Assembly: GCF_030730945.1 (NCBI RefSeq)
Contig: NZ_JAVAMS010000002.1
Span: forward strand, 1,054,001 to 1,118,000
Direction: 5' to 3'
DNA from: Aurantiacibacter poecillastricola
GTDB taxonomy: Bacteria > Pseudomonadota > Alphaproteobacteria > Sphingomonadales > Sphingomonadaceae
DNA length: 64,000 nucleotides
How positions within the stretch are numbered: position 1 is the stretch's first letter; each line of letters opens with the position of its first letter. Below, piece after piece: positions 8,878 to 17,573 of the stretch. The notes under the pieces are model-generated. The model had not been told where the DNA came from and did not search any database. It worked only from the letters and a program-made list of their open reading frames with translations. The position numbers and the translations under genes were made by a program.

Positions 8878-10098
8878 CTGAACTACGACCAGATCTTCGA
8901 CCAGGCGATCGACCGCTTGCATTCCGAGGGGCGTTACCGCGTCTTCATCGACATCCTGCGCAACAAGGGTGCCTTCCCCAATGCGCGGTGTTTTGCGGGC
9001 CATAACGGTCCCAAGCCGATCACCGTGTGGTGCTCGAACGATTACCTCGCCATGGGCCAGCACCCCAAGGTCGTCGCCGCCATGGAAGAGGCGCTGCACG
9101 ATGTCGGCGCGGGCTCGGGCGGCACGCGCAATATCGGCGGCAACACGCACTATCATATCGAGCTCGAGAGCGAGCTGGCCCAGCTTCATGGCAAGGAAGC
9201 TGCGCTGCTGTTTACCAGTGGCTATGTTTCCAACGACGCGACGCTATCGACGCTCGCGAAATTGCTGCCGGGTTGCATCATCTTTTCGGACGAGCTGAAC
9301 CACGCCAGCATGATCGCCGGCATCCGCAATTCCGGCTGCGAGAAGCGCGTGTTCCGTCACAATGATCTCGAGCATCTTGAGGAATTGCTGGCCGCCGAGG
9401 ATCCTGACGCGCCCAAGGTGATTGCCTTTGAGAGCGTCTATTCGATGGACGGCGACGTCGCCCCGATCCACGCGATCTGCGACCTCGCCGAGAAGTATAA
9501 CGCCCTCACCTATATCGACGAGGTCCACGCGGTCGGCATGTATGGCGACCACGGCGGCGGCATTTCGGAGCGGGACGAGGCAGCGCACCGCATCGACCTG
9601 ATCGAGGGGACTCTCGGCAAGGCTTTCGGCGTGATGGGCGGTTATGTCGCCTCCAGCCGCAAGGTGATCGACTGCATCCGTTCCTATGCGCCCGGCTTCA
9701 TCTTTACCACCTCGCTCAGCCCCGTGCTGGTGGCGGGCGTGCTCGCCTCGGTGAAGCATCTCAAGGAAAGCAGCGTGGAGCGCGACGCGCAGCAGGCCAA
9801 TGCCGCTATGCTGAAGGCGAAGTTCCGCGACGCCGGCCTGCCGGTGATGGACAGCACCACCCATATCGTGCCGCTCATGGTAGGCGACCCTGTTCGCGCC
9901 AAGAAGATCAGCGATATTTTGCTCGCTGAGTACGGCGTATACGTGCAGCCCATCAATTTCCCCACCGTTCCCCGCGGGACGGAGCGTTTGCGCTTCACTC
10001 CGGGCCCTGCACATACCGCAGGCATGATGGATGAATTGACCACCGCGCTGGTGGAAATCTGGGACCGGCTCGATCTCGCCCTGCGTGAGGCCGCCTGA
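8878..10098 (+). CDS. hemA: 5-aminolevulinate synthase
   Basis: This PLP enzyme condenses glycine and succinyl-CoA to 5-aminolevulinate, the alphaproteobacterial (C4) entry to haem synthesis. The core includes [36 protein letters not shown] and the PLP lysine in [14 protein letters not shown]. Homologues normally begin at the equivalent of [14 protein letters not shown]. Here the codon at that point is CTG (8878-8880), with GGACAGG just upstream. The only standard in-frame starts are a TTG at 8815, without a ribosome-binding site, and a GTG at 8698, which lies inside murI. I use the CTG as the likeliest start; the stop and identity are secure. Confidence 0.93.
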   Translation: MNYDQIFDQAIDRLHSEGRYRVFIDILRNKGAFPNARCFAGHNGPKPITVWCSNDYLAMGQHPKVVAAMEEALHDVGAGSGGTRNIGGNTHYHIELESELAQLHGKEAALLFTSGYVSNDATLSTLAKLLPGCIIFSDELNHASMIAGIRNSGCEKRVFRHNDLEHLEELLAAEDPDAPKVIAFESVYSMDGDVAPIHAICDLAEKYNALTYIDEVHAVGMYGDHGGGISERDEAAHRIDLIEGTLGKAFGVMGGYVASSRKVIDCIRSYAPGFIFTTSLSPVLVAGVLASVKHLKESSVERDAQQANAAMLKAKFRDAGLPVMDSTTHIVPLMVGDPVRAKKISDILLAEYGVYVQPINFPTVPRGTERLRFTPGPAHTAGMMDELTTALVEIWDRLDLALREAA

Positions 10099-10205
10099 CA
10101 AGGGCTATTCCCGCTCCCGTCTTAGCGACGAATTTACCATTAGCTGTCACCGCTTCCAAACCGTGTCGGAGAAACCGGCCTGTTTGATGTGAGTGATGGA
10201 CCGAG

Positions 10206-12365
10206 ATGGCGGTAAGGAGCCTGTTCAAGAACACCGTGGTCGTGCCGCAGGACCATCAGTCCCTGCGCCGCGAAGTGCTCGACGATTTCGAGCAGGCCGG
10301 CATTGGTTGGATCTGGGCCAGCGATGCCGAAGGCCAGCTCATCTACCTTTCCGAAAAGGCCATCGAATGGCTGGGCGTCGAAGGCTCTGCGCTGATCGGC
10401 CAGCCGCTCGTCTCCCTGTTCGCAATAGACAAGGACAATCCGGACGAGAGACATGATCGTCCGCTGAATTTCCAGCTCTCGGCGCGGAGCAGGCTGAGCA
10501 ACCTCGTCGTGCGGTTCAACAGCCCGTCCGGGCAGCCGCGCTGGTGGTCCCTGTGTGGCCATCCCAAGATCGACGAGGAAGGCGAATTTCACGGCTACCG
10601 CGGCAGCGCCCGCGACGTGACGGAAGAGTTTCGACAAAAGCTGGAGGACACTCGCGCCGCCGAGTTCGATTCTCTCACCGGGCTTGCCAACCGGCACCGC
10701 ATGGAAAGGCGTCTCGATTCCACCCTTGCCGCATACAAGAGCGCAAAACGTTCGTGTGCGCTCATGATGCTGGATCTCGACAAGTTCAAATACGTCAACG
10801 ACACCATGGGCCACCCGGCCGGCGACGACCTGCTGCGCCAGGTCGGCGAGCGGCTGCGGGCCGTGATCAGCAATCGCGGCGAGATCGGCCGGCTGGGCGG
10901 TGATGAATTCCAGGTCATCCTTCCCGATGTCGACGACCGGGGCGAACTGGGCGATCTTGCCGACAAGATCATCCAGATGCTCTCATCGCCCTATCAGGTC
11001 GAAGGCAAGCGCGCGATCATCGGCGCTTCGGTCGGCATTTCAATCGCCCCATACGATGGACTTGAACGCGGCGAGCTTACGCGTTCCGCCGACCTTGCCC
11101 TGTATGCCGCGAAAAATGGCGGGCGCGGCATGTATCGCTTCTATTCGGCGGAGTTGAAGGACGTCGAGCAGGAGCGGCAGGTGATGCTCGACGACCTGCG
11201 CGAAGCCATGGAAAAAAACCAGCTCAGCCTGCACTACCAGCCGGTCGTTCGCACCAGCGACAACGCCGTGGTGGGCTTCGAAGGTCTGATGCGCTGGGAA
11301 CACCCCGAAAAGGGTAACATCCCGCCCATGCACTTCATTCCGGTCGCGGAGGATTCCGATCTCATCAACCGGCTTGGCGAATGGGCGATCCGCCGTGCCT
11401 GCGAAGACGCCCTGCAATGGCCTGAGACCGTTCGCGTGGCCGTTAACGTCTCGGCCAAGCAGTTCGCGAACAGGGGTTTCCTGGCGATCATCACGCAGGC
11501 GCTAGCCGACACGGGTATCGACCCGGACAGGCTGGAGCTCGAGCTTACGGAAACCGTATTCCTCGGAGATATCGAGGCAACCGAGAAAACCTTCGCCGCT
11601 TTGAAGCAACTGGGGGTGCGCCTCGCGCTCGACGATTTCGGAACCGGCTACTCCTCGCTCAGCTATCTGCGCTCCGCGCCTTTCGACAAGCTGAAGGTGG
11701 ACAAGAGCTTCGTCGACAGCTGCACGCAGAAAGACCAGAACAGCGCCAAGATCATCTCCGCGATCATCGGGCTTTCCGATGCACTGGGCATGGATGTGAC
11801 GGTGGAGGGCGTGGAAGCCTTCGACCAGTTCAATCTCGTGTGCGAAAAGGGCGCACAATACATCCAGGGCTGGATCTACTCGAAAGCACGCCCTCAATCC
11901 GAGATCCTCGAAGAGATCGCCGGCGGCGGCTACGCGATCGAGCCAGACGGCCCCGATACCTATCGACCGGAACGCCGTAGCGTGTTCCGCCGCATCGGCG
12001 TGATCCATGACGACCACCGCTACGACGCCGTGATGCGCGATCTCAGCACGACGGGCAGCCGCATCGAGGGCCTGGTGGGCGTTCCCGTCGGCACCGGTCT
12101 CGTGCTCGATCTGGGTGGTGGCCAGCTGGTGGTGTGCGAGGTTCGCAGGAGCAAGGATGCAACTATCGGGGTGGAGTTCGAAACGCCGCTCATCAGCGAT
12201 GGCGCGGGCGGCCTGTGCACACGCTATCGCGTCTCGCCCTATGTCCTGGCCTCGGCGGGGATGCCGCTGACTTCGCTTCCGCCCGGAAACTATCCCAGCG
12301 CGATGCTGGGCGATGGACCGAAAAGCCAGCCGCAATTCATGCAGGTCTCGGTTCAAAGAAACTGA
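10206..12365 (+). CDS. PAS-GGDEF-EAL-PilZ cyclic-di-GMP signalling protein
   Basis: The 719-residue protein combines four modules. A PAS/PAC-like sensor occupies about residues 25-140. A GGDEF domain follows (DSLTGLANR, DLDKFKYVND, RLGGDEF). The EAL domain starts near 330 (EGLMRWEHP, NVSAKQF, ELTE, DDFGTGYSSLSYL, KVDKSFV). The C-terminal region of about 110 residues resembles PilZ (RRSVFRR followed by DLSTTGSRIEG). GGDEF and EAL catalytic motifs both look intact, so both synthesis and hydrolysis of c-di-GMP are possible, with PilZ as a product sensor. There is no membrane segment. It stands alone, 107 bases after hemA. Confidence 0.9.
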   Translation: MAVRSLFKNTVVVPQDHQSLRREVLDDFEQAGIGWIWASDAEGQLIYLSEKAIEWLGVEGSALIGQPLVSLFAIDKDNPDERHDRPLNFQLSARSRLSNLVVRFNSPSGQPRWWSLCGHPKIDEEGEFHGYRGSARDVTEEFRQKLEDTRAAEFDSLTGLANRHRMERRLDSTLAAYKSAKRSCALMMLDLDKFKYVNDTMGHPAGDDLLRQVGERLRAVISNRGEIGRLGGDEFQVILPDVDDRGELGDLADKIIQMLSSPYQVEGKRAIIGASVGISIAPYDGLERGELTRSADLALYAAKNGGRGMYRFYSAELKDVEQERQVMLDDLREAMEKNQLSLHYQPVVRTSDNAVVGFEGLMRWEHPEKGNIPPMHFIPVAEDSDLINRLGEWAIRRACEDALQWPETVRVAVNVSAKQFANRGFLAIITQALADTGIDPDRLELELTETVFLGDIEATEKTFAALKQLGVRLALDDFGTGYSSLSYLRSAPFDKLKVDKSFVDSCTQKDQNSAKIISAIIGLSDALGMDVTVEGVEAFDQFNLVCEKGAQYIQGWIYSKARPQSEILEEIAGGGYAIEPDGPDTYRPERRSVFRRIGVIHDDHRYDAVMRDLSTTGSRIEGLVGVPVGTGLVLDLGGGQLVVCEVRRSKDATIGVEFETPLISDGAGGLCTRYRVSPYVLASAGMPLTSLPPGNYPSAMLGDGPKSQPQFMQVSVQRN

Positions 12366-12525
12366 CGGGCTGCGAAGCCCTCATAGCCTCCCCCCCCCTC
12401 TACGAACTGCGATTGCGGCTCGACCAGTGCCATAGGCACGCGGTTCGATCTGCTGTGTTGTTCTGATAAAACAGCAAGATCGCAATCAAGGGAGGGCCGG
12501 ACATGGATCCGGTAGGGAGATGACA

Positions 12526-13659
12526 ATGATGAAACGGGTGAACATTCGCGCGGCACTTGCAGCCACCTGTGTGATCGCGGCGCCTGCCGCTGCGCAGGAG
12601 ACTGCGGAGTATACCCCGCTGGCCGTAGAGGCTAAGAACGAGGAGCGGATCGCGTGGCTCGATGCGACGGCTCCCCTGCTGCTTGCCCGGCATGATGTGC
12701 CGAGTGTGGGTATCGCTTTCATCGACAATGGCGAACTGCAGTTCACGCGCCACTACGGTTATCAGCAATGGGGTTATCCTGCTAACGGGGAAACGCTCTA
12801 CAACATCGCATCAATGACCAAACCGGTCTCTGCCGAGATCGTGCTCCGGCTAATTGACCGCGGTGACCTTGCGCTTGGCACCCCGCTCGTCGATCATCAC
12901 GTGGAGGAGGACGTCGCCGACGATCCGCGGGCGGCGCAGCTGACGCCGGAACTGGTCATGCACCACCGCACCGGCTTCCCCAACTGGCGCTACGAGACCG
13001 ACGACGTGCTCCAGTTCATCCACGATCCCGATACGAAGACTGGCTATTCCGGCGAAGGTTACGAGTGGATGGCCCATGCCGCAGCGGCTGCGGCGGGCGA
13101 GGATTTCGAGACGCTGGCGCGCGAACTCATCTTCGACCCCGCCGGAATGCGCTTCTCGGGCTATACCCGAAACCGCTTCTTCCCCTACCGCACAGCCTTT
13201 CCCTACAAGGCGGGCGAGGCGGTCTACAACATGGTTCGCGAGGAGTTCTCCGCCTCCGACGACATGCGCACCACCACCAGCGAATACGCCGCCTTCATGC
13301 TGCAGGTCTTCGAGCAGGATACACTCTCGCCAGAGCTACGCGAAAGGCAGCGCACGATCGCGCATTTCGACCAGGGCCACCCGCGCTGCCCCGAAGATTC
13401 GACCGAGGCGTTCTGCCCCGAAAACATGGGCTGGGGCCTCGGATGGTACGTCTACGACTATGGCGACCGCAAGATCATGGAGCATTCCGGAGGCGACCAG
13501 GGCGAACGCACGATCGGCGTCTACGATCTTGCAGCGCGACGCGGCATCATCGTCTTCACCAATGGCGCGGAAGGGCACCACGTGATGTTGCCGATCCTCG
13601 CCGCTCTGCACGGTGACCCACGCTTTGCCGAGTTCCAGATGACCCGTATCGAAGAGTAA
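12526..13659 (+). CDS. Serine hydrolase of the beta-lactamase / class C family
   Basis: A signal peptide (basic start, hydrophobic stretch, APAAAQ cleavage region near residue 24) exports the protein to the periplasm. The SxxK nucleophile motif is ASMTKP, placed where PF00144 enzymes carry it, and a Tyr-x-Asn-like YTRN follows in the middle. The C-terminal HSGGDQGERT segment takes the place of the KTG box. Such proteins are esterases, D-aminopeptidases or penicillin-binding-protein-like hydrolases; true beta-lactamase activity is not shown. An ATG at 12520 directly abuts the GGGAG ribosome-binding site, so the ATG at 12526 is preferred. It converges with the next gene. Confidence 0.8.
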   Translation: MMKRVNIRAALAATCVIAAPAAAQETAEYTPLAVEAKNEERIAWLDATAPLLLARHDVPSVGIAFIDNGELQFTRHYGYQQWGYPANGETLYNIASMTKPVSAEIVLRLIDRGDLALGTPLVDHHVEEDVADDPRAAQLTPELVMHHRTGFPNWRYETDDVLQFIHDPDTKTGYSGEGYEWMAHAAAAAAGEDFETLARELIFDPAGMRFSGYTRNRFFPYRTAFPYKAGEAVYNMVREEFSASDDMRTTTSEYAAFMLQVFEQDTLSPELRERQRTIAHFDQGHPRCPEDSTEAFCPENMGWGLGWYVYDYGDRKIMEHSGGDQGERTIGVYDLAARRGIIVFTNGAEGHHVMLPILAALHGDPRFAEFQMTRIEE

Positions 13660-13675
13660 GCCCGGTCGGCCCGCC

Positions 13676-14536
13676 CTAGCGCGGGTCCGCCCTTCCCCCT
13701 TCGGCGGCATGGAGGAATGGCAGGGCGTCCACCAGCTCGTAACCCGGCATCCGCCGGACGAAATGGCGCAGCCAGGTAGTGTGGCCGCTTCCGACGATCA
13801 GCAGGATCCTGTCACCCGGTTCCGCCACCATGTCGAGCTTTGCGAACATCTGGGCGTTGCGCATGTACCAGTAGGCGTTGAGCTCGGCACCGGGCTGGCT
13901 GTCGCCATCGCCGACGCGCAGCATCGAGTAGTAGAGCTGGTCATGACGGGCATCGAGTTCGTCGGCGCGATTGTGCGGGATCAAGCTCTCGGCGATGGTT
14001 TGCGCGGCCAGATCGCGCTCGCTTTCCTGAGCTGCCGCCTGCGCTATGGCCATGACCTGCTCGGTAATCTGCGCCTGCCCGTTCGCCTCTGCGAATTCCT
14101 GCACGGCGCCGAAGGGAAAGTAATCCGGCTCGCCGTCATCGCCTTGCTCGTCAATTCCATAGACCGCGTTATGGCCAAGCATGTCCGCCAGGCGATAGCC
14201 GAGTTGGATCGACTCGTTCCGTTGGGTCTTCAGCAGCGTATCGACCTCAGCGAAATCAGGCACGACGAAGTCCGGCGCGTGCTCCACGGATTCGACTGCG
14301 ATCTTCGTGGGCTCCCATCGGGATAGAGTGTCGGCAAGCTCGGCGATCTCGGCCTGGCGCCGGTCGGAAAGCACGTCGTCGACCGTTACGTTGGCGACAT
14401 CGCGCCCCGGATTTGCCCAGTGATAGGTCCCCAGGACCATAACCTGGACCGGCGGCGCACTTGCGTGATCCTGCTCTTCAGCCATGACGGATGTATGAAA
14501 CGCCATCGCGGCCAGCAAACCGAACATCCATCGCAT
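13676..14536 (-). CDS. Exported TraB/DUF5694-like protein
   Basis: A signal peptide (MRWMFGLLAAMAF to about VMA) is followed by a domain starting VMVLGTYHWANPGRD, with later PTKIAVES and a C-terminal LLIVGSGHTTWLRHF. This pattern fits the TraB/PrgY/GumN-related DUF5694 proteins, thought to be metal-dependent hydrolases, though the reaction is unknown. The longer reading to 14575 is not used, because AAGGGAG lies six bases before this ATG. That ribosome-binding site forms one arm of a strong hairpin (14543-14580). Upstream on the same strand is the decarboxylase gene, 59 bases away. Confidence 0.7.
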   Translation of the reverse strand: MRWMFGLLAAMAFHTSVMAEEQDHASAPPVQVMVLGTYHWANPGRDVANVTVDDVLSDRRQAEIAELADTLSRWEPTKIAVESVEHAPDFVVPDFAEVDTLLKTQRNESIQLGYRLADMLGHNAVYGIDEQGDDGEPDYFPFGAVQEFAEANGQAQITEQVMAIAQAAAQESERDLAAQTIAESLIPHNRADELDARHDQLYYSMLRVGDGDSQPGAELNAYWYMRNAQMFAKLDMVAEPGDRILLIVGSGHTTWLRHFVRRMPGYELVDALPFLHAAEGGRADPR

Positions 14537-14542
14537 GCACAA

Positions 14543-14580
14543 CTCCCTTGGCGTGTTGGTGTTGTAACACACCAAGGGAG
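14543..14580 (-). promoter_or_regulatory. 15-bp hairpin that buries a ribosome-binding site
   Basis: Arms 14543-14557 and 14566-14580 pair over 15 positions with one mismatch and an 8-base loop. On the minus strand the 3' arm ends with CCAAGGGAG, which is the ribosome-binding site of the gene starting at 14536. There is no T-run after either arm, so it does not look like an intrinsic terminator. Translational control or processing between two minus-strand genes is the simplest reading. Confidence 0.6.
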
Positions 14581-14595
14581 AGAAACAAGCGGTGC

Positions 14596-15801
14596 CTAGC
14601 GTAGGCTCACCACGTTGTCGCTGCTGCGCGGATCCGGGCGGTCGCCACGATAGAGGCTGGCCATCGGCTCGTCAGCGACATGCACGGCTTCGCTTGCGCC
14701 GAAGCCGTTGAAGGCAGTCTTCATCGCCGCGCCATAGGCACCGAGCATGCCGATCTCGATATAGTCGCCGGCCTGAATATCCTCGGGCAGCATGAAAGGG
14801 CCCTTCATGAAGTCGGCATCGTCGCAGGTCGGACCGTAGAAGCTGAACTCCGCGAGCGGCTTCAGGAGATCGTCCTCCAAGGCCACGACGGGGAAACGCC
14901 ACGCGACATGCGCTGCATCGAACAGCGCGCCATAGGCCCCGTCATTGATGTAAAGCTCGTCGCCGCGGCGCTTTTCCACCTTCACGATGATGGAGGAGTA
15001 CTCCGCACAAAGCGCCCGGCCCGGCTCCGCCCACAGCTCTGCCGAATAGGAGATTGGCAGCGCCTCGAAATGCTGGTGTATGAGCTGGAAATAGTCCTCC
15101 AGCGCGGGCGGATCGAGATCGGGATAGACGGACGGGAAACCGCCGCCGACATCCACGATGTCCACCGTCACCGCAGCCTCGGCGATCGCGGCGCGCACGC
15201 GCTCCAGCGCCTGCACATAGGCGAACGGCGTCATCGCCTGGCTGCCCACGTGGAAGCAGATGCCCAGCGCATCGCAATGCTGGCGGGTAGCCTGAAGCAG
15301 CGGCGCGGCATCAGCGAGATCGACGCCGAACTTGGCCGCAAGCGACAGCTCCGAATGCTCCGACGAAACGCGAAGGCGCACCAGCAGGTTGAGATCCCTG
15401 GCCGGCGTGCCGTCCTCGGCCGTGGTAGCCTCGACGATCTTCTGCAGCTCTTCCAGCGTGTCGAGGCTGTAGGTCCTTACCCCATGCTCGAAATAGGCCT
15501 CCCGCACGGCCCGGCTGGTTTTTACGGGGTGCATGAAGCACAGCACTGCTTCGGGCAGCGTAGCGCGCACCATGCGCACCTCGGCAATGGAGGCGACGTC
15601 GTAATGCGTCACGCCGCCATCCCACAGGATGCGGATGAGGTCGGGGGAGGGATTGGCCTTCACCGCATACATCGCCTTGCCCGGGAACTTCTCGGTAAAG
15701 AAGCGGGCGGCGCGCATCGCGGCATGCGGGCGCAAGAGTGTCACGGGTTCGTCCGGCTCGAGAGAGCGGACTACAGCCTTGGCATCAGGATACTGGAGCA
15801 A
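14596..15801 (-). CDS. Type III PLP decarboxylase (ornithine/lysine/diamino acid)
   Basis: This is an alanine-racemase-fold decarboxylase of the eukaryote-type ornithine decarboxylase family. The PLP lysine is Lys48 in YAVKANP. HVGSQ, the phosphate-binding GGGFPS and EPGRAL follow, and the cross-subunit catalytic Cys is Cys326 in PTCDDADF. The length of 401 residues fits ornithine or lysine/ornithine decarboxylases and is shorter than most diaminopimelate decarboxylases. The start is a TTG at 15799-15801. With the deoxyhypusine-synthase-like gene 1.8 kb away, it suggests putrescine-based polyamine synthesis. Substrate preference cannot be fixed from sequence. Confidence 0.88.
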   Translation of the reverse strand: MLQYPDAKAVVRSLEPDEPVTLLRPHAAMRAARFFTEKFPGKAMYAVKANPSPDLIRILWDGGVTHYDVASIAEVRMVRATLPEAVLCFMHPVKTSRAVREAYFEHGVRTYSLDTLEELQKIVEATTAEDGTPARDLNLLVRLRVSSEHSELSLAAKFGVDLADAAPLLQATRQHCDALGICFHVGSQAMTPFAYVQALERVRAAIAEAAVTVDIVDVGGGFPSVYPDLDPPALEDYFQLIHQHFEALPISYSAELWAEPGRALCAEYSSIIVKVEKRRGDELYINDGAYGALFDAAHVAWRFPVVALEDDLLKPLAEFSFYGPTCDDADFMKGPFMLPEDIQAGDYIEIGMLGAYGAAMKTAFNGFGASEAVHVADEPMASLYRGDRPDPRSSDNVVSLR

Positions 15802-15940
15802 TTCAAGGGACCCCCTAAGGACTTAACCGACAAGAAAGCTGCCTTGCGGTGGGAATCCCTTGGGGCAGCGGAAGCGCGCATTTAAGCCGCATAGGTTGAA
15901 TTGCAAGCGAAATCGGACGGGTCGTTCCGCAGCGCCCCGG

Positions 15941-16495
15941 TCAGGTGAATTGCACGTCCGGTCGCTGGTCCACGATGCCCTGTTCGCTGTCATCGAGGTG
16001 GTGGAAATCGGCCTCCTCGAAGCCCATCGCACCGGCGAACAGCACCGCGGGAAAGCTCTCGCGTTTGGTATTGTAGCGCGAGACGGCCGCATTTAGCGCG
16101 CGGCGGGCAGCGGCAAGCTTGTCCTCGACTTCGGAAAGCTCGCTTTGCAACTGCTGGAAATTGGCATTGGCCTTGAGCTCGGGATAGGCCTCTCCAAGTG
16201 CCAGCAACCTGTCGAGCGCGATGCGCAATTGCGCCTCGTCCTGCGAGTTGATCCTGCCCTGCGTAGCCATGTTGCGTGCAAGGATCACCCGCTCGAGCGT
16301 TTCCTGCTCATGCGCTGCATAGCCTTTCACGGTGCTGACCAGGTTCGGAATCAGGTCGTGCCGCTGGCGCAGCTGCGCATCGATATCCGCCACGCCCTGG
16401 TTTACGTTCTGCCGCAAAGCCACGAGGCGGTTGTAGATGCCGACGAGCACGACAAGCAGCACAACGATGACGACAATTGCGATTATCAATTCCAT
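15941..16495 (-). CDS. lemA: LemA family membrane protein
   Basis: One N-terminal membrane helix (residues 2-22, rich in Ile/Val/Leu) is followed by the helical LemA domain: YNRLVALRQNVNQGVADID, QRHDLIPNLVSTVKGYAAHE and a C-terminal NTKRESFPAVLFAG. LemA proteins are small envelope proteins of uncertain function, often beside DUF3137 or TPM-domain genes. Here the divergent neighbour 100 bases away is a DUF3137 gene, which supports the assignment. Confidence 0.9.
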   Translation of the reverse strand: MELIIAIVVIVVLLVVLVGIYNRLVALRQNVNQGVADIDAQLRQRHDLIPNLVSTVKGYAAHEQETLERVILARNMATQGRINSQDEAQLRIALDRLLALGEAYPELKANANFQQLQSELSEVEDKLAAARRALNAAVSRYNTKRESFPAVLFAGAMGFEEADFHHLDDSEQGIVDQRPDVQFT

Positions 16496-16595
16496 GCAAT
16501 TCCCCCTAGCCTACCCTTGCAGGGTAATGGTGTGCCATGACACGAGGCAAAGGCAAAGGATTTGCGCTCGTCGAGGCTGACACAGGGGGAACCGC

Positions 16596-17552
16596 ATGAT
16601 CGAGCGCCCGAATGTCGATGCATTGATGGCGGGCGAACTGGGGCAATGGCTACAAGACCAGGCACCAGTTCGCGAGCGAGCAAAGACAAAGACCTGGAAT
16701 CGCCGCTTCATCGTCCTTGTCGTCTTGCTCCCGCTGGCGATCTTCGTGCTGATCGCATTCCAGATCGATTTCGCCCCGGTTGCATGGGGCAGCTTTGTTC
16801 TCGGCGGGCTTGGTTTCGCGTGGGCGCAGCGCCCTGTCAGCAAGGCGGTAAAAACCGTGAAAATCGGGATCAACGAGGCTATCGCCGATGCACTGGGTCT
16901 CGAATACCGGCACGATTGCGAACCGGGCGCGCCGTTCGAACTGGCGAAATCCTGCAAGCTCCTGCCAAACTATGACCGCGCGAGTTTCGAAGACCACTGG
17001 AGCGGGAATATCGGTGACATTCCCTTCACCTTGCACGAGGCAAGGCTGGAGGAACGCCGGGGATCGGGCAAGAACAAGCGCTGGGTTACCGTGTTTCGCG
17101 GCATCGTGATGAGCGTGGGCTATTCGCGCCGCTTCCACGGCACGACCCTGCTGGTGCGCGACAATGCCTTCAGGCACTTTTACGGTGCGAAGAAGGACAC
17201 GATCGAGGTGATCGGCAAGCACCTCGACTATGCCGAGATGACCCACCCCGATTTCGAGGACAAGTTCGACATCTTCACCAGCGATCAGACCGAAGCGCGG
17301 CACCTGATCGACCCGCTCTATGTCGAGCGGCTGATCGCGGTCGAGCAAAGCTATCGCGGCGACGACGTCGCCACGATCTTCCATGAGGGCAGCCTGGTGG
17401 TAACGCTGAAGACCGGTGACATGTTCGAAAGCGGCCATATCGATGCCCGGCACGACCGCCAGCGCATGGAGACCACCATCGACCAGTTCGCCCGCATCGC
17501 CGATCTGGCACGCGAGCTCAACAGCAGGGAGCCGGTAACGGGCTATCGCTAG
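16596..17552 (+). CDS. DUF3137 membrane protein
   Basis: The 318-residue protein has a short cytoplasmic N-terminus, two adjacent membrane segments (about residues 38-57 and 62-78) and a long soluble domain typical of DUF3137 (KLLPNYDRASFEDHWSG, RWVTVFRGIVMSV). Its function is unknown. DUF3137 genes frequently accompany lemA, as here, and the two are divergently transcribed from a shared 100-base region. It converges with the deoxyhypusine-synthase-like gene, with 21 bases between stops. Confidence 0.8.
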   Translation: MIERPNVDALMAGELGQWLQDQAPVRERAKTKTWNRRFIVLVVLLPLAIFVLIAFQIDFAPVAWGSFVLGGLGFAWAQRPVSKAVKTVKIGINEAIADALGLEYRHDCEPGAPFELAKSCKLLPNYDRASFEDHWSGNIGDIPFTLHEARLEERRGSGKNKRWVTVFRGIVMSVGYSRRFHGTTLLVRDNAFRHFYGAKKDTIEVIGKHLDYAEMTHPDFEDKFDIFTSDQTEARHLIDPLYVERLIAVEQSYRGDDVATIFHEGSLVVTLKTGDMFESGHIDARHDRQRMETTIDQFARIADLARELNSREPVTGYR

Positions 17553-17573
17553 CCCGCCCCGTGCTCAGCATTC

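Noticed and set aside
12367..12380. Hairpin GGGCT-N4-AGCCC after the c-di-GMP protein gene
   Set aside because: Only five base pairs and no T-run, so not called a terminator.
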